Notes under the pieces: model-generated
Told to the model about the DNA's origin: nothing
Seen by the model: the letters and a program-made list of their open reading frames with translations, nothing else
Databases searched by the model: none
Translations under genes and position numbers: made by a program
Shown here: piece by piece, positions 39,954-47,137 of the stretch
How positions within the stretch are numbered: position 1 is the stretch's first letter
Layout of the letters: every line of letters starts with the position of its first letter
From: Variovorax paradoxus
Lineage (GTDB): Bacteria; Pseudomonadota; Gammaproteobacteria; Burkholderiales; Burkholderiaceae_C
NCBI RefSeq assembly: GCF_902712855.1
Contig: NZ_LR743507.1
Location: 4,636,001-4,700,000 of the forward strand
Direction: 5' to 3'
DNA length: 64,000 bases

Positions 39954-40442
39954 GTGAACGACAAACCGATCTCATATAAGGCAGGTAGCCAATTCGGTAG
40001 GATGTCTACGGCATCCCGCATTGGTGCCAGCTTGGGAGTGGTTGGTTTCATCGTCGGACTGGGCGTCTTAGCGATGTTCTGGGCCGGCCGCGCGACCGGC
40101 ACTTCGCCCATCGCTTCAACCCCTGTCATGGCGAAGTCTGTCACTCCGGAGCGCACGCCCGCTCAGCTGAGGGCCGACAAGGAAATCAACATCGTCCTCG
40201 CCGGTGCCCGATGGCTCAAGGAATCGATGAAGAAGCCGGAGTCCTTTGAGCTTGTCAACGCAACCATGATTGATGGCAAGGTGATCTGCTACGAGTACCG
40301 CGCCAGGAACTCGTTCAATGACCGGCGTACCGAGCGCTATGTCATCAGCGACAACGTGAGCAGCTCAAAGGCCAAGGACTGGAACAAGCTTTGCGCGGGC
40401 AAGTCCGGCATCGACTACACCCACGTCAGAGCGGTAATGTAG
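39954..40442 (+). CDS. Single-pass membrane protein with periplasmic domain
   Basis: GTG at 39954 starts a 162-residue protein. It has one membrane helix (residues ~24-44, IGASLGVVGFIVGLGVLAMF) and a C-terminal domain, ARWLKESMKKPESFELVNAT then VICYEYRARNSFNDRRTERY. Related domains occur in small bacterial and phage membrane proteins of unknown role. It follows the lipoprotein by 3 bp and may act with it in the envelope. Confidence 0.7.
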   Translation: MNDKPISYKAGSQFGRMSTASRIGASLGVVGFIVGLGVLAMFWAGRATGTSPIASTPVMAKSVTPERTPAQLRADKEINIVLAGARWLKESMKKPESFELVNATMIDGKVICYEYRARNSFNDRRTERYVISDNVSSSKAKDWNKLCAGKSGIDYTHVRAVM

Positions 40443-40499
40443 ATCAGCGTGCTGGTCTGGCGGAAGAGGCGGCTGAAAAAAAGAGCGACTGGAGACTGA

Positions 40500-40976
40500 A
40501 TGGCAATCGTGAACGACGTTGAGATCGAACGACTGATCTCCTTGCGGAAGACCGTCATCAATCCAAAAGCACGCAATACCGAACAACGTGGATCGAGGCG
40601 AAAGACATTCGATCTGGAGGGCCCGGAAAGCGAGCGCTTTCAAATGTATGTTCGCCAGAATTTGCGTATTCCCGAAGCATATTCTTGCGGGCTCTTGTTC
40701 CTGCACCCTTCGGGAGAGAAAGTGACGCTGGCGCGGTACAACGGCAGCGACCACGAACATTCCAACCCGCTTGAGCGCGGCATCCCAATCCCATTTCAGT
40801 GTCACATTCACCGAGCAACGGAGCGATACATAGAGGCGGGAAGAAAGGCCGAGCACTTCGCCGAGACCACCGACAGGTACGTTGACCTGGCAGGCGCAAC
40901 CAAAGCGTGCATCCAGGACTGCAATATTCAGGGTTTGAGCGACAATGAGGCTTCGCCTCAAGGCCAACTACTTTGA
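40500..40976 (+). CDS. DUF6978-like protein, partner of DUF1828
   Basis: The 158-residue soluble protein (MAIVNDVEIERLISLRKTVI) is basic with a central FDLEGPESERFQMYVRQNLR. The later PFQCHIHRATERYIEAGRKA is typical of DUF6978-like proteins found beside DUF1828. Its TGA overlaps the next TTG start. Such paired prophage genes may form a toxin-antitoxin or exclusion unit, but no activity is known to me. Confidence 0.68.
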   Translation: MAIVNDVEIERLISLRKTVINPKARNTEQRGSRRKTFDLEGPESERFQMYVRQNLRIPEAYSCGLLFLHPSGEKVTLARYNGSDHEHSNPLERGIPIPFQCHIHRATERYIEAGRKAEHFAETTDRYVDLAGATKACIQDCNIQGLSDNEASPQGQLL

Positions 40977-41746
40977 CCACTGCCGACGCCATTCGAGACA
41001 GCCTCTGTGCCACCTTTTGCAAAGACGTGGCCGTGCAGCAGCGCGCCGCAGGAATCGCGGTTTCGCTGCCAATCGTAGGTCGCGACGGTGATCACTTGAC
41101 GGCGTATGTCAACGAGGCAACGGGTGGCTGGCGGGTGTCGGACATGGGCGCTACGCTCATGCGGCTCAGCTACGAGAACGATCTGGCGAAGCTGCTGACT
41201 GGCGCAAGAGATCGGCTGTACAAGACGGTGCTGAAGGAATCCGGGTTGGACGAGGACGACGGGGAGATCTACATAGAGGTTCCCGCCGCCGAGTTGACCC
41301 GAGGCCTATTCGCACTGGGACAGGGCGTCACGCGGATCGAAGACCTTGGACTTTGGACCCGCGGCCGTGTCGAGAACACCTTTCAAGATGATCTACGCGG
41401 TGTTGTTATTGAAGCGGCGGGGGCGGACAGCGTCATTGAGAACTATGAAGTGCCTGGGCTGCCCAGCGCGGAGAACTACCCTGTCGACTTCTACGTGAAA
41501 ACTCCTCGCGAACCTCTGTATGTATTCGGCGTCCAGAACCGAGACAAAGCTAGGCTGGCGACAATCATTCTTCAGCATTTGGCAAGTCAGCGGGCTCGGT
41601 TTAATTCTATGATCGTATACGCCGACATTGACGAAATAGCCGGCCCAGATCAGAAGCGGTTAATGCTGGCGGCAAACGATTCCGTGCCCAGCATCGAGGA
41701 ACGCGATACCATAATCGCGAAAATAGGCCACAGAATGGCGGTGTAA
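40973..41746 (+). CDS. DUF1828 domain protein
   Basis: TTG at 40973 starts a 257-residue protein. Its N-terminal DUF1828 part reads LPIVGRDGDHLTAYVNEATG and WRVSDMGATLMRLSYEND. The C-terminal half (YPVDFYVKTPREPLYVFGVQ, MIVYADIDEIAG) resembles a restriction-like alpha/beta fold, though a PD-(D/E)XK core is not clear. It is translationally coupled to the DUF6978-like gene (TTGA) and is the last gene before a terminator. Confidence 0.78.
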   Translation: MTTADAIRDSLCATFCKDVAVQQRAAGIAVSLPIVGRDGDHLTAYVNEATGGWRVSDMGATLMRLSYENDLAKLLTGARDRLYKTVLKESGLDEDDGEIYIEVPAAELTRGLFALGQGVTRIEDLGLWTRGRVENTFQDDLRGVVIEAAGADSVIENYEVPGLPSAENYPVDFYVKTPREPLYVFGVQNRDKARLATIILQHLASQRARFNSMIVYADIDEIAGPDQKRLMLAANDSVPSIEERDTIIAKIGHRMAV

Positions 41747-41774
41747 GCGCACAGACCGCTCACTATTTCAGTTC

Positions 41775-41797
41775 AAGCCACTTAAGGGTGGCTTTTT
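41775..41797 (+). terminator. Intrinsic terminator of the cI operon
   Basis: AAGCCAC and GTGGCTT form the stem around TTAAGG, followed by TTTTT. It ends the rightward cI-to-DUF1828 operon. Confidence 0.85.
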
Positions 41798-42057
41798 CAT
41801 GGGCGCTCGCCTGGCTCCTTCAGCACCGCCAGCAGCACACCTTCCAGCGCTGACCACGACGGGAACAGCAGCGCCTTGTGCTGCGCACTCCATCGGCCGC
41901 CGTAGGCCTTCAACGCCGTAGCTACGCCATCTCTCGCGCCGACTATCGCTGGGGACCCGTGGCCAAGGCCACGCGGCGGCGCCTCCTTAGCTTCACATCC
42001 GAGCTGAAGCGCGAGCGCCGCCGCGCGCTCCCCAGTTCTTCCAGGTGGTTCGAGCAT
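41797..42057 (-). CDS. Small hypothetical protein, 86 aa
   Basis: The leftward frame (MLEPPGRTGERAAALALQLG) contains ALKAYGGRWSAQHKALLFPS, a motif style seen in phage and methylase-linked small domains. It converges on the terminator and diverges from the early promoter. No clear ribosome-binding site is visible, and it could be spurious. Confidence 0.45.
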   Translation of the reverse strand: MLEPPGRTGERAAALALQLGCEAKEAPPRGLGHGSPAIVGARDGVATALKAYGGRWSAQHKALLFPSWSALEGVLLAVLKEPGERP

Positions 42058-42093
42058 CCGACCATTCTTTCGAGAAAAAGTTAGGAGAAGCTA

Positions 42094-42122
42094 TTGACGT
42101 CATGATTAGCTAGTCCTAATAT
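42094..42122 (+). promoter_or_regulatory. PL-like promoter with distal CI/Cro operator
   Basis: TTGACG (42094-42099), 17-bp spacer and TAATAT (42117-42122) form a strong sigma-70 promoter. The operator ATTAGCTAGTCCTAAT (42105-42120) overlaps the -10 and is the reverse complement of operator 1 with one mismatch. CI bound here would silence the rightward early operon. Confidence 0.85.
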
Positions 42123-42160
42123 TCATCCCAACGCAGCACACCGCTGCAGAAGGAGATGAG

Positions 42161-42430
42161 ATGGCAAACATCGGAATCACGGAACGCATCAGCCGCGAGC
42201 TCGACGCGCTGCATGCGGCCCGCTCCATATCCATGCGCACGCCGGCCGAAAAGCTGCAGCGCAATGTCGACAAGACCACTGGGCGCTTGATTGCTGCGCT
42301 GCGCATGGTTCTGCCGCTGGTCGACGTTGACGGCCACGCCTGGCAGTCCCAAGAGGTTCGCGCTGCGATTGCTGAAGGCGAGGCAAAGCTTCTCGCCGGT
42401 GACGAACTCTCGCTCGAGGTGGTCTCGTGA
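42161..42430 (+). CDS. First gene of the rightward early operon, unknown
   Basis: The 89-residue helical protein (MANIGITERISRELDALHAA) has AAGGAGATGAG upstream of its ATG, the strongest ribosome-binding site of the operon. It is soluble and neutral with no recognised family. As the first gene under PL-like control it is made immediately after infection or induction, and host takeover or anti-repression roles are possible. Confidence 0.65.
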   Translation: MANIGITERISRELDALHAARSISMRTPAEKLQRNVDKTTGRLIAALRMVLPLVDVDGHAWQSQEVRAAIAEGEAKLLAGDELSLEVVS

Positions 42431-42627
42431 ATACCGCCGTGAACATGAACACGGTGAAGCGCGGCAGCGTGCCGATCGTGCACGTCGACCTGCCGGCTAA
42501 CTTCGGCTCGATCAACTACCGAGGCTTCGCTCCCCGCCTCCCTGCAGTGACGAGGGAAGAGCTGGAAGAGGCATCGCGACTGTTTGTGTTGGCTGAGCAG
42601 CAGCGGCGCGAAGGGAGGGCGGGATGA
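42427..42627 (+). CDS. Small hypothetical early protein, 66 aa
   Basis: GTG at 42427 overlaps the previous stop by 4 bp (GTGA). The product (MNTAVNMNTVKRGSVPIVHV) ends in a helical EELEEASRLFVLAEQQRREG. No family is recognised. Confidence 0.55.
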   Translation: MNTAVNMNTVKRGSVPIVHVDLPANFGSINYRGFAPRLPAVTREELEEASRLFVLAEQQRREGRAG

Positions 42628-42944
42628 GCGCGCAGTACACGCCCGGGCCGTGGACGATCGGCGAATACAACCGCATCCTGACCGCGAATGGCGAAACCCT
42701 GAAGGTGGAGGGTATCGCGCTGCCAAACGTCAGTTGCGATGAATTCAGAGCTAATGGTCGCCTTATCGCTTCCGCGCCCGAGCTTTTGGCATTCGCCCGG
42801 TTCATCCTGCAAGGCGTGCGCTCCGGCGCCATCAAGGCCGCTCCTTACACGGACATGGATCCAAATGCGGCATCGCTTGAGTTGAAGACTGTCGGCGGCT
42901 ATGCGGCCGAAGTCATCGCAACAGCCACGGGAGAAGCATCGTGA
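42624..42944 (+). CDS. Common phage early protein (TPGPW...RLIASAPELL type)
   Basis: The 106-residue protein starts SAQYTPGPWTIGEYNRIL and has ANGRLIASAPELLAFARFIL, the pattern of a widespread phage and prophage family of unknown function. It overlaps neighbours by 4 bp at both ends. Confidence 0.7.
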   Translation: MSAQYTPGPWTIGEYNRILTANGETLKVEGIALPNVSCDEFRANGRLIASAPELLAFARFILQGVRSGAIKAAPYTDMDPNAASLELKTVGGYAAEVIATATGEAS

Positions 42945-43510
42945 CCACCCCCACCAACAGCGCCCTCCACATGATGGAGGGGCAAGGCTTGAGCGATGAG
43001 CAGATCGTCGCCATTGCAACCAAGGCACATGCCGAAGGCCGCCTTTTATGGATTGGCTTTGAAAAGGATGAGGACGGCCGCTACACCATCCCTACGCTGA
43101 GTGGCAGTGACTTTCAACTCGTGCGCGCTGTGCTTGAGGCAGTGCCCCCCAAGACCGCCCTCGACCACTTTGCAGACGAAGTGGAAGCTTCTGGAGAGGC
43201 GGAGAAGCATGCGGCACGAGATCAAGCGATTTCGGGCGACGGCTGGTTGCTCGACAGCGAAGGACGTCGCTTGGTCGGCACTTCGTACCACTACACCGCA
43301 CAGAGCATAAAGGCGCTGATCTGGGAACTGCAGGCGCTGGAGGACCCGCGCATGACGACGCAGGCCGACTTCGAGAACAGGGACTGGCGCGCGTGGTGCG
43401 GCATCTTGCATCGCGTCATGTCGGGCCTTGCGTCGGAGGTGCCGCTTGCACCCGAGAGCGCTCCGGCTGGACAACGCATCGTTGATGGCGATGTCGAAGG
43501 AGAGGACTGA
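42941..43510 (+). CDS. Hypothetical early protein, 189 aa
   Basis: GTG at 42941 overlaps the previous stop (GTGA). The acidic protein has LSDEQIVAIATKAHAEGRLL near the start and SYHYTAQSIKALIWELQALE in the middle, consistent with an alpha-rich fold. No family is recognised. Confidence 0.6.
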   Translation: MTTPTNSALHMMEGQGLSDEQIVAIATKAHAEGRLLWIGFEKDEDGRYTIPTLSGSDFQLVRAVLEAVPPKTALDHFADEVEASGEAEKHAARDQAISGDGWLLDSEGRRLVGTSYHYTAQSIKALIWELQALEDPRMTTQADFENRDWRAWCGILHRVMSGLASEVPLAPESAPAGQRIVDGDVEGED

Positions 43511-43543
43511 TATGACCCAGCAATTCGACAACGCCCTGCACAC

Positions 43544-43711
43544 ATGGAAGTGCAAGGCGGCAGCTTCGTGAAGTCGCTGGCGGCCTGCTACTACTCGGCC
43601 GACTCGACGAACAAGGCCATCTTGCGCGAAGCCTTCGCCAAGTACTTCGACGCCTACGAGCTGCGCTACCAGCAGCACGTCGCAGCGCGCGGCGCGGAGA
43701 TGGCGGCATGA
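43544..43711 (+). CDS. Small early protein, 55 aa (possible frameshifted gene)
   Basis: An ATG at 43544 opens MEVQGGSFVKSLAACYYSAD and ends at 43711 with a 4-bp overlap into the next gene. A separate ATG at 43512 in another frame gives only MTQQFDNALHTWKCKAAAS. The two frames together look like one small protein broken by a one-base shift near 43541-43546, or the first is simply a leader peptide. Confidence 0.5.
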   Translation: MEVQGGSFVKSLAACYYSADSTNKAILREAFAKYFDAYELRYQQHVAARGAEMAA

Positions 43712-43887
43712 ACTTCGCCGCCCTCCCTAACTGGTTCATCTACCTGCTGGTGTTCGCCCTCTTCGGCGTAGCGCCTGCCGTGTCTCCCCTGCTTGGCCCT
43801 GATGAGGTCGATGCAGCAAGGGTGACCGCTCAAGTTGTCAACGACGCCGCCGCCGACTGGGTGGCAATCAACAACCTGAAGGAGTGA
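43708..43887 (+). CDS. Small membrane protein, 59 aa
   Basis: The ATG at 43708 overlaps the previous stop (ATGA). The protein has one hydrophobic segment (NWFIYLLVFALFGVAPAV) followed by an acidic soluble tail. Its role is unknown. Confidence 0.6.
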   Translation: MNFAALPNWFIYLLVFALFGVAPAVSPLLGPDEVDAARVTAQVVNDAAADWVAINNLKE

Positions 43888-43890
43888 GTA

Positions 43891-44148
43891 ATGGGCTACG
43901 ACTTCACCATCAAAAAAGAGAACGCTTGGCGCGTCAAGCAAGACGGCGACTACCCATGGCCTCCCTGCGCCAAAGCCTTTCCTCTTGAACAAGATCGAAC
44001 AATCCATTTGTCCACGCGCGACGTTCTCACCAAGAGCGACGAAACGGGAAAGTACATGAAGCACACAGGCCTCGGCTGCACAAACATCATCCTCAAGGAT
44101 GAAGAAGTTGAGCCATGGGGACAAGACGTGAAGCTGAGGCTCCTATGA
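43891..44148 (+). CDS. Hypothetical early protein, 85 aa
   Basis: The soluble protein (MGYDFTIKKENAWRVKQDGD) starts three bases after the previous stop with GGAG upstream. It is mixed charge with no recognised family. Confidence 0.58.
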   Translation: MGYDFTIKKENAWRVKQDGDYPWPPCAKAFPLEQDRTIHLSTRDVLTKSDETGKYMKHTGLGCTNIILKDEEVEPWGQDVKLRLL

Positions 44149-44327
44149 CCACCATCAAGCACTCCTACCCCGGCCAGTGGGGCTCCATCCCCACCGCCAC
44201 CGAGCGTGATGAAGCAGACGAGTTTCACGAGCTGCAGCGCACTGGCAACGCAACCATTCCCGTTGGTGCCTTCATCGCCATCGGCGTGCCGTTTCTGGTG
44301 GCGGTTCTGATCTGGTGTCTGGCATGA
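44145..44327 (+). CDS. Small membrane protein, 60 aa
   Basis: The start at ATG 44145 overlaps the previous stop (ATGA). A soluble N-terminus (MTTIKHSYPGQWGSIPTATE) is followed by one C-terminal helix (GAFIAIGVPFLVAVLIWCLA). Tail-anchored topology is likely. Function unknown. Confidence 0.58.
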   Translation: MTTIKHSYPGQWGSIPTATERDEADEFHELQRTGNATIPVGAFIAIGVPFLVAVLIWCLA

Positions 44328-44500
44328 ACGATACCGCCGCGTCCCTTCAGCAGGAATACGACCAAGCAGTTGCTAAACACGGCGAGCAATCGCCACAAGC
44401 GCTCGAGGCGGAGCGTCAGGCGCTCAAGTTTTTCAAAGGTATGCGGGCACCTGTAACGCCTGCAGTTCAACGTCAAAAGGAAACATCATGGGCTTCGTAG
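44324..44500 (+). CDS. Small helical protein, 58 aa
   Basis: The ATG at 44324 overlaps the previous stop (ATGA). The protein (MNDTAASLQQEYDQAVAKHG) is a single long helix rich in Q, A and E. Its end overlaps the next gene by 13 bp. Confidence 0.5.
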   Translation: MNDTAASLQQEYDQAVAKHGEQSPQALEAERQALKFFKGMRAPVTPAVQRQKETSWAS

Positions 44501-45141
44501 CATCGGATTCGGGTGGCGGCGGCAATTTCAAGCGCGTCCCCGCAGGCGTCCACATTGGTCGCTGCTATTCGCTGATCGACTTGGGCACGCAACTCACCAG
44601 CGGACAGTTCGGCGAGAAGTTGCAGCACAAGATCCGCATCGGCTGGGAATTGTTCGGCGAGGACGAAGAAGGCAAGCCGCTGACCATCGACCACGAAGGC
44701 CGCGAAATGCCAATGGTCATCAGCAAGAACTACACCGTCAGCCTGCACGAGAAGGCGAACCTTCGCAAAGAATTGGCGCAGTGGCGAGGGCGTGACTTCA
44801 CGGAAGAAGAAGCCAAGGCGTTCGACATCTCCAAGCTGGTCGGCGCGTACTGCATGGTCAATGTGACCACGAGCGAAACAAACGGCAAGACGTACAGCAA
44901 CGTTGCTGGCCTGACGCCGATTCCCGCCGCCCTCAAGAACGCCAAGCCGGAAGGCGTGCATGCCATCGTGAAGTTCGATCTGGATGCGCCTGACATGGTG
45001 GTGTTCAACACCTTCCATGCGCAGCTTCAGGAAACGATCAAGAAGAGCCCGGAGTGGGCCCGCCACCAGCGCCACAACGGCGATGCCGACGAATCGCTGA
45101 GCGAAGACGAAGCCGCTCAGTTCGCAGACGAACCCTTCTGA
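44488..45141 (+). CDS. Phage single-strand DNA-binding-like protein
   Basis: The 217-residue protein has FKRVPAGVHIGRCYSLIDLG, RIGWELFGEDEEGKPLTIDH and KLVGAYCMVNVTTSETNG, an OB-like beta pattern. Its acidic tail (ADESLSEDEAAQFADEPF) resembles SSB C-termini ending in an acidic-Phe tip. Similar phage proteins lie beside Gp157 family genes, as here. A role in DNA replication or annealing is likely but unproven. Confidence 0.7.
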   Translation: MGFVASDSGGGGNFKRVPAGVHIGRCYSLIDLGTQLTSGQFGEKLQHKIRIGWELFGEDEEGKPLTIDHEGREMPMVISKNYTVSLHEKANLRKELAQWRGRDFTEEEAKAFDISKLVGAYCMVNVTTSETNGKTYSNVAGLTPIPAALKNAKPEGVHAIVKFDLDAPDMVVFNTFHAQLQETIKKSPEWARHQRHNGDADESLSEDEAAQFADEPF

Positions 45142-45145
45142 TTCA

Positions 45146-45221
45146 CGGGAGGGGCGTCAGTACGCGAACACCGTAAGGCCTGAGTCGCCGAGCGCGAGTA
45201 GTCGAACCCTAACCCCTCCCG
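45146..45221 (+). promoter_or_regulatory. 76-nt structured element in the early operon
   Basis: CGGGAGGGG (45146-45154) and CCCCTCCCG (45213-45221) form a perfect 9-bp helix that encloses about 58 nt. Shorter helices can form inside (UAC/GUA with GCG/CGC, and GGC/GCC). It lies between the SSB-like and Gp157-like genes, ending about 20 bases before the latter start. There is no T-run, so it is not a simple terminator. A cis-acting RNA or small RNA is possible. Confidence 0.6.
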
Positions 45222-45244
45222 AATTTCATCAAGAAAGAACTGTC

Positions 45245-45754
45245 ATGACTTCCGTTGCCCTGTACAACTTGACCGGCGAATACCTCGCCCTCATGAACAC
45301 GCTGTCCGATGGCGACTTCGATGCACAGACCATCGCCGACACCATCGAAGGCTCCGGCCTCACCGAAGCCATTGCAGAGAAGGCATGCGGCGTTGAAATG
45401 GTCGCGCGCAGCATCGAAATGCATGTGCCCGCTATCGACGCCGAAATCGAGCGCCTGGCAAAGCTGAAGAAGCAACGCCAGACTGCAGCGGCAGGCCTGC
45501 GCGACTACTTGAAGCGAAACCTGATTGCGGCCGGGATCTCGAAGCTGGAAAGCCCGTTGTTCAAAATCGCGCTGCGCGACAACCCGCCTGCCGTTGACAT
45601 TTTCGATGCGAGCCTCTTGCCCAGCGAGTTCATGACGCAGCCTGCACCGCCTCCCCCCGCGCCGGACAAAGCGGCGATCAAGGCAGCGATCAAGGCAGGC
45701 GCAGAAGTGCCGGGCGCGCGCCTGACCCAAGGTCAACGGCTGGAGGTGAAGTAA
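45245..45754 (+). CDS. Siphovirus Gp157-family protein
   Basis: The 169-residue protein has LYNLTGEYLALMNTLSDGDF, a coiled coil around residues 60-95 (EIERLAKLKKQRQTAAAGLR), and the family strand SKLESPLFKIALRDNPPAVD. Gp157 proteins are linked to phage resistance and recombination modules, with no known enzyme activity. It is followed by a one-base overlap (TAATG). Confidence 0.85.
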   Translation: MTSVALYNLTGEYLALMNTLSDGDFDAQTIADTIEGSGLTEAIAEKACGVEMVARSIEMHVPAIDAEIERLAKLKKQRQTAAAGLRDYLKRNLIAAGISKLESPLFKIALRDNPPAVDIFDASLLPSEFMTQPAPPPPAPDKAAIKAAIKAGAEVPGARLTQGQRLEVK

Positions 45755-46137
45755 TGCCCCACCCCACCCCCCAAGGAGAGACGATCTCCGCCCACGGCCG
45801 AGGAGAGGACTGCTCCGATGTGGAGAGCGTTGCATCCGACATCCGCAAGCTGATCGAGAGCGCACCAGAGCAAATCTGGCTTGATCTTGGCGAGAACCTG
45901 AAAGCGCTTACGGATGACGCCACCTTCCGCAACCTCAGCGAGGTGACGTGGAGCGAGGACAACGCGACGGGCGTTGGCATCAAGTACGCACGCGCCGACG
46001 TTTTCGCCGAGATGCATGAAATTCTTATGGCTGCCCACATCGACGCAGTTCACTTGACCGGCAATGAGTTTGCGATCTCCCGTGAGACGGTCAAAAAGAT
46101 CGCGAACTTCATCAATCGCAAAAAGGATCGTCCATGA
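45754..46137 (+). CDS. Hypothetical early protein, 127 aa
   Basis: The soluble protein (MPHPTPQGETISAHGRGEDC) has EQIWLDLGENLKALTDDATF in the middle and a basic end. No family is recognised. It overlaps the neighbours by 1 and 4 bp. Confidence 0.58.
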   Translation: MPHPTPQGETISAHGRGEDCSDVESVASDIRKLIESAPEQIWLDLGENLKALTDDATFRNLSEVTWSEDNATGVGIKYARADVFAEMHEILMAAHIDAVHLTGNEFAISRETVKKIANFINRKKDRP

Positions 46138-46643
46138 GCACCGACAAGACTGAGCGCGCGGCGCTGCTCCCTTGCCCGTTCTGCGGATGTGACGCTGACA
46201 CAGAACACAGCGACGATTGCTACTTCACGGTGCAGGAGAAGTTGACCGCCGCGCCATTGGCCGACGTGTCTCTGGTGACGTTCGCACGTGTTGCATGGAA
46301 TCGCCGTGTCGCCGCCCTCCCATCCCAGCCCGCAACGGTGGTGCAGCCGGTGGGAACGCTCACGGTGTCGAAGTTTCGCGGGCACCTCGAGAACACCGCA
46401 TTCGACTACACGGGTTCTCTTCCGGACGGCACGTATTCGCTTTACGCCCACCCCAGCGCTCCAGCCGAAAGCGGGTGGCAGTGGGTGCCGGTGGAGCCGA
46501 CCGACGACATGGAAGTCGCGGCCGAGAACGACTACGAGAGCACCGGGGTCACGTTTCCGGACTGGAAGTCCGCCTACCGCTCCATGCTCAAGGCCGCCCC
46601 AAGCGCAGCGCAACCGGGCGGGGCGGATGGGGGTGCATCGTGA
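46134..46643 (+). CDS. Lar-family restriction alleviation-like protein
   Basis: Near the start is LLPCPFCGCDADTEHSDDC, the cysteine motif of Lar proteins (LxPCPFCGxxA). It is followed by VTFARVAWNRRVA, as in that family. The C-terminal half (GWQWVPVEPTDDMEVAAEND) adds a DUF551-like segment. Lar of Rac moderates EcoKI restriction, and here the role is inferred from the motif only. Confidence 0.75.
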   Translation: MSTDKTERAALLPCPFCGCDADTEHSDDCYFTVQEKLTAAPLADVSLVTFARVAWNRRVAALPSQPATVVQPVGTLTVSKFRGHLENTAFDYTGSLPDGTYSLYAHPSAPAESGWQWVPVEPTDDMEVAAENDYESTGVTFPDWKSAYRSMLKAAPSAAQPGGADGGAS

Positions 46644-47137
46644 GCGCCATCATCAGCCCGTGTGGCAACTACCGCTATCGCCTCGAGCGAACTGTCGGCA
46701 TGGAGGGTCCTGTCTATGCCTTCTTCGGCATCAACCCGAGCACGGCCGACGCAACGATCGATGACCAGACTGTGAAGAAGTGGATCGGCTTCACGAAATT
46801 GTGGGGCGGTTCTCGCTTCATCGCCGGCAACGTGTTCGCCTACCGCACGAAGGACGTGAAGGTGCTCGCTGAAGTGGAGGACCCGTTCGGCGACGACATC
46901 GGCGACCACACCACGGACATCATCAACGAGGCCGACATCCTCGTGCCGTGCTGGGGCAACACCGAGAAGGTTCCGCCAAAGCTGCGCTTTGCGTTCGACG
47001 TGCTGCTCGACGCCTTGCTGTCGTCCGGAAAGCCTGTGCGCCACTTCGGGCTCACGAAAGGCGGCGACCCAGGGCACCCGCAAATGCTGGCCTATGCCAC
47101 GCCGCTCCTGTCATTCACCAAGGACCCCCAGCCATGA
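46640..47137 (+). CDS. DUF1643 protein
   Basis: GTG at 46640 overlaps the previous stop. The 165-residue product has ISPCGNYRYRLERTVG, VYAFFGINPSTADATIDDQT and ILVPCWGNTEKVP, the pattern of DUF1643. Function is unknown; the family is common in phages and islands. A longer frame from 46217 is a shadow of the Lar gene. Confidence 0.85.
   Translation: MSAIISPCGNYRYRLERTVGMEGPVYAFFGINPSTADATIDDQTVKKWIGFTKLWGGSRFIAGNVFAYRTKDVKVLAEVEDPFGDDIGDHTTDIINEADILVPCWGNTEKVPPKLRFAFDVLLDALLSSGKPVRHFGLTKGGDPGHPQMLAYATPLLSFTKDPQP

Noticed and set aside
41797..42057. Antitoxin for the DUF1828 protein
   Set aside because: It is on the other strand, beyond the terminator, with no ribosome-binding site. The cotranscribed DUF6978-like gene is the more likely partner.
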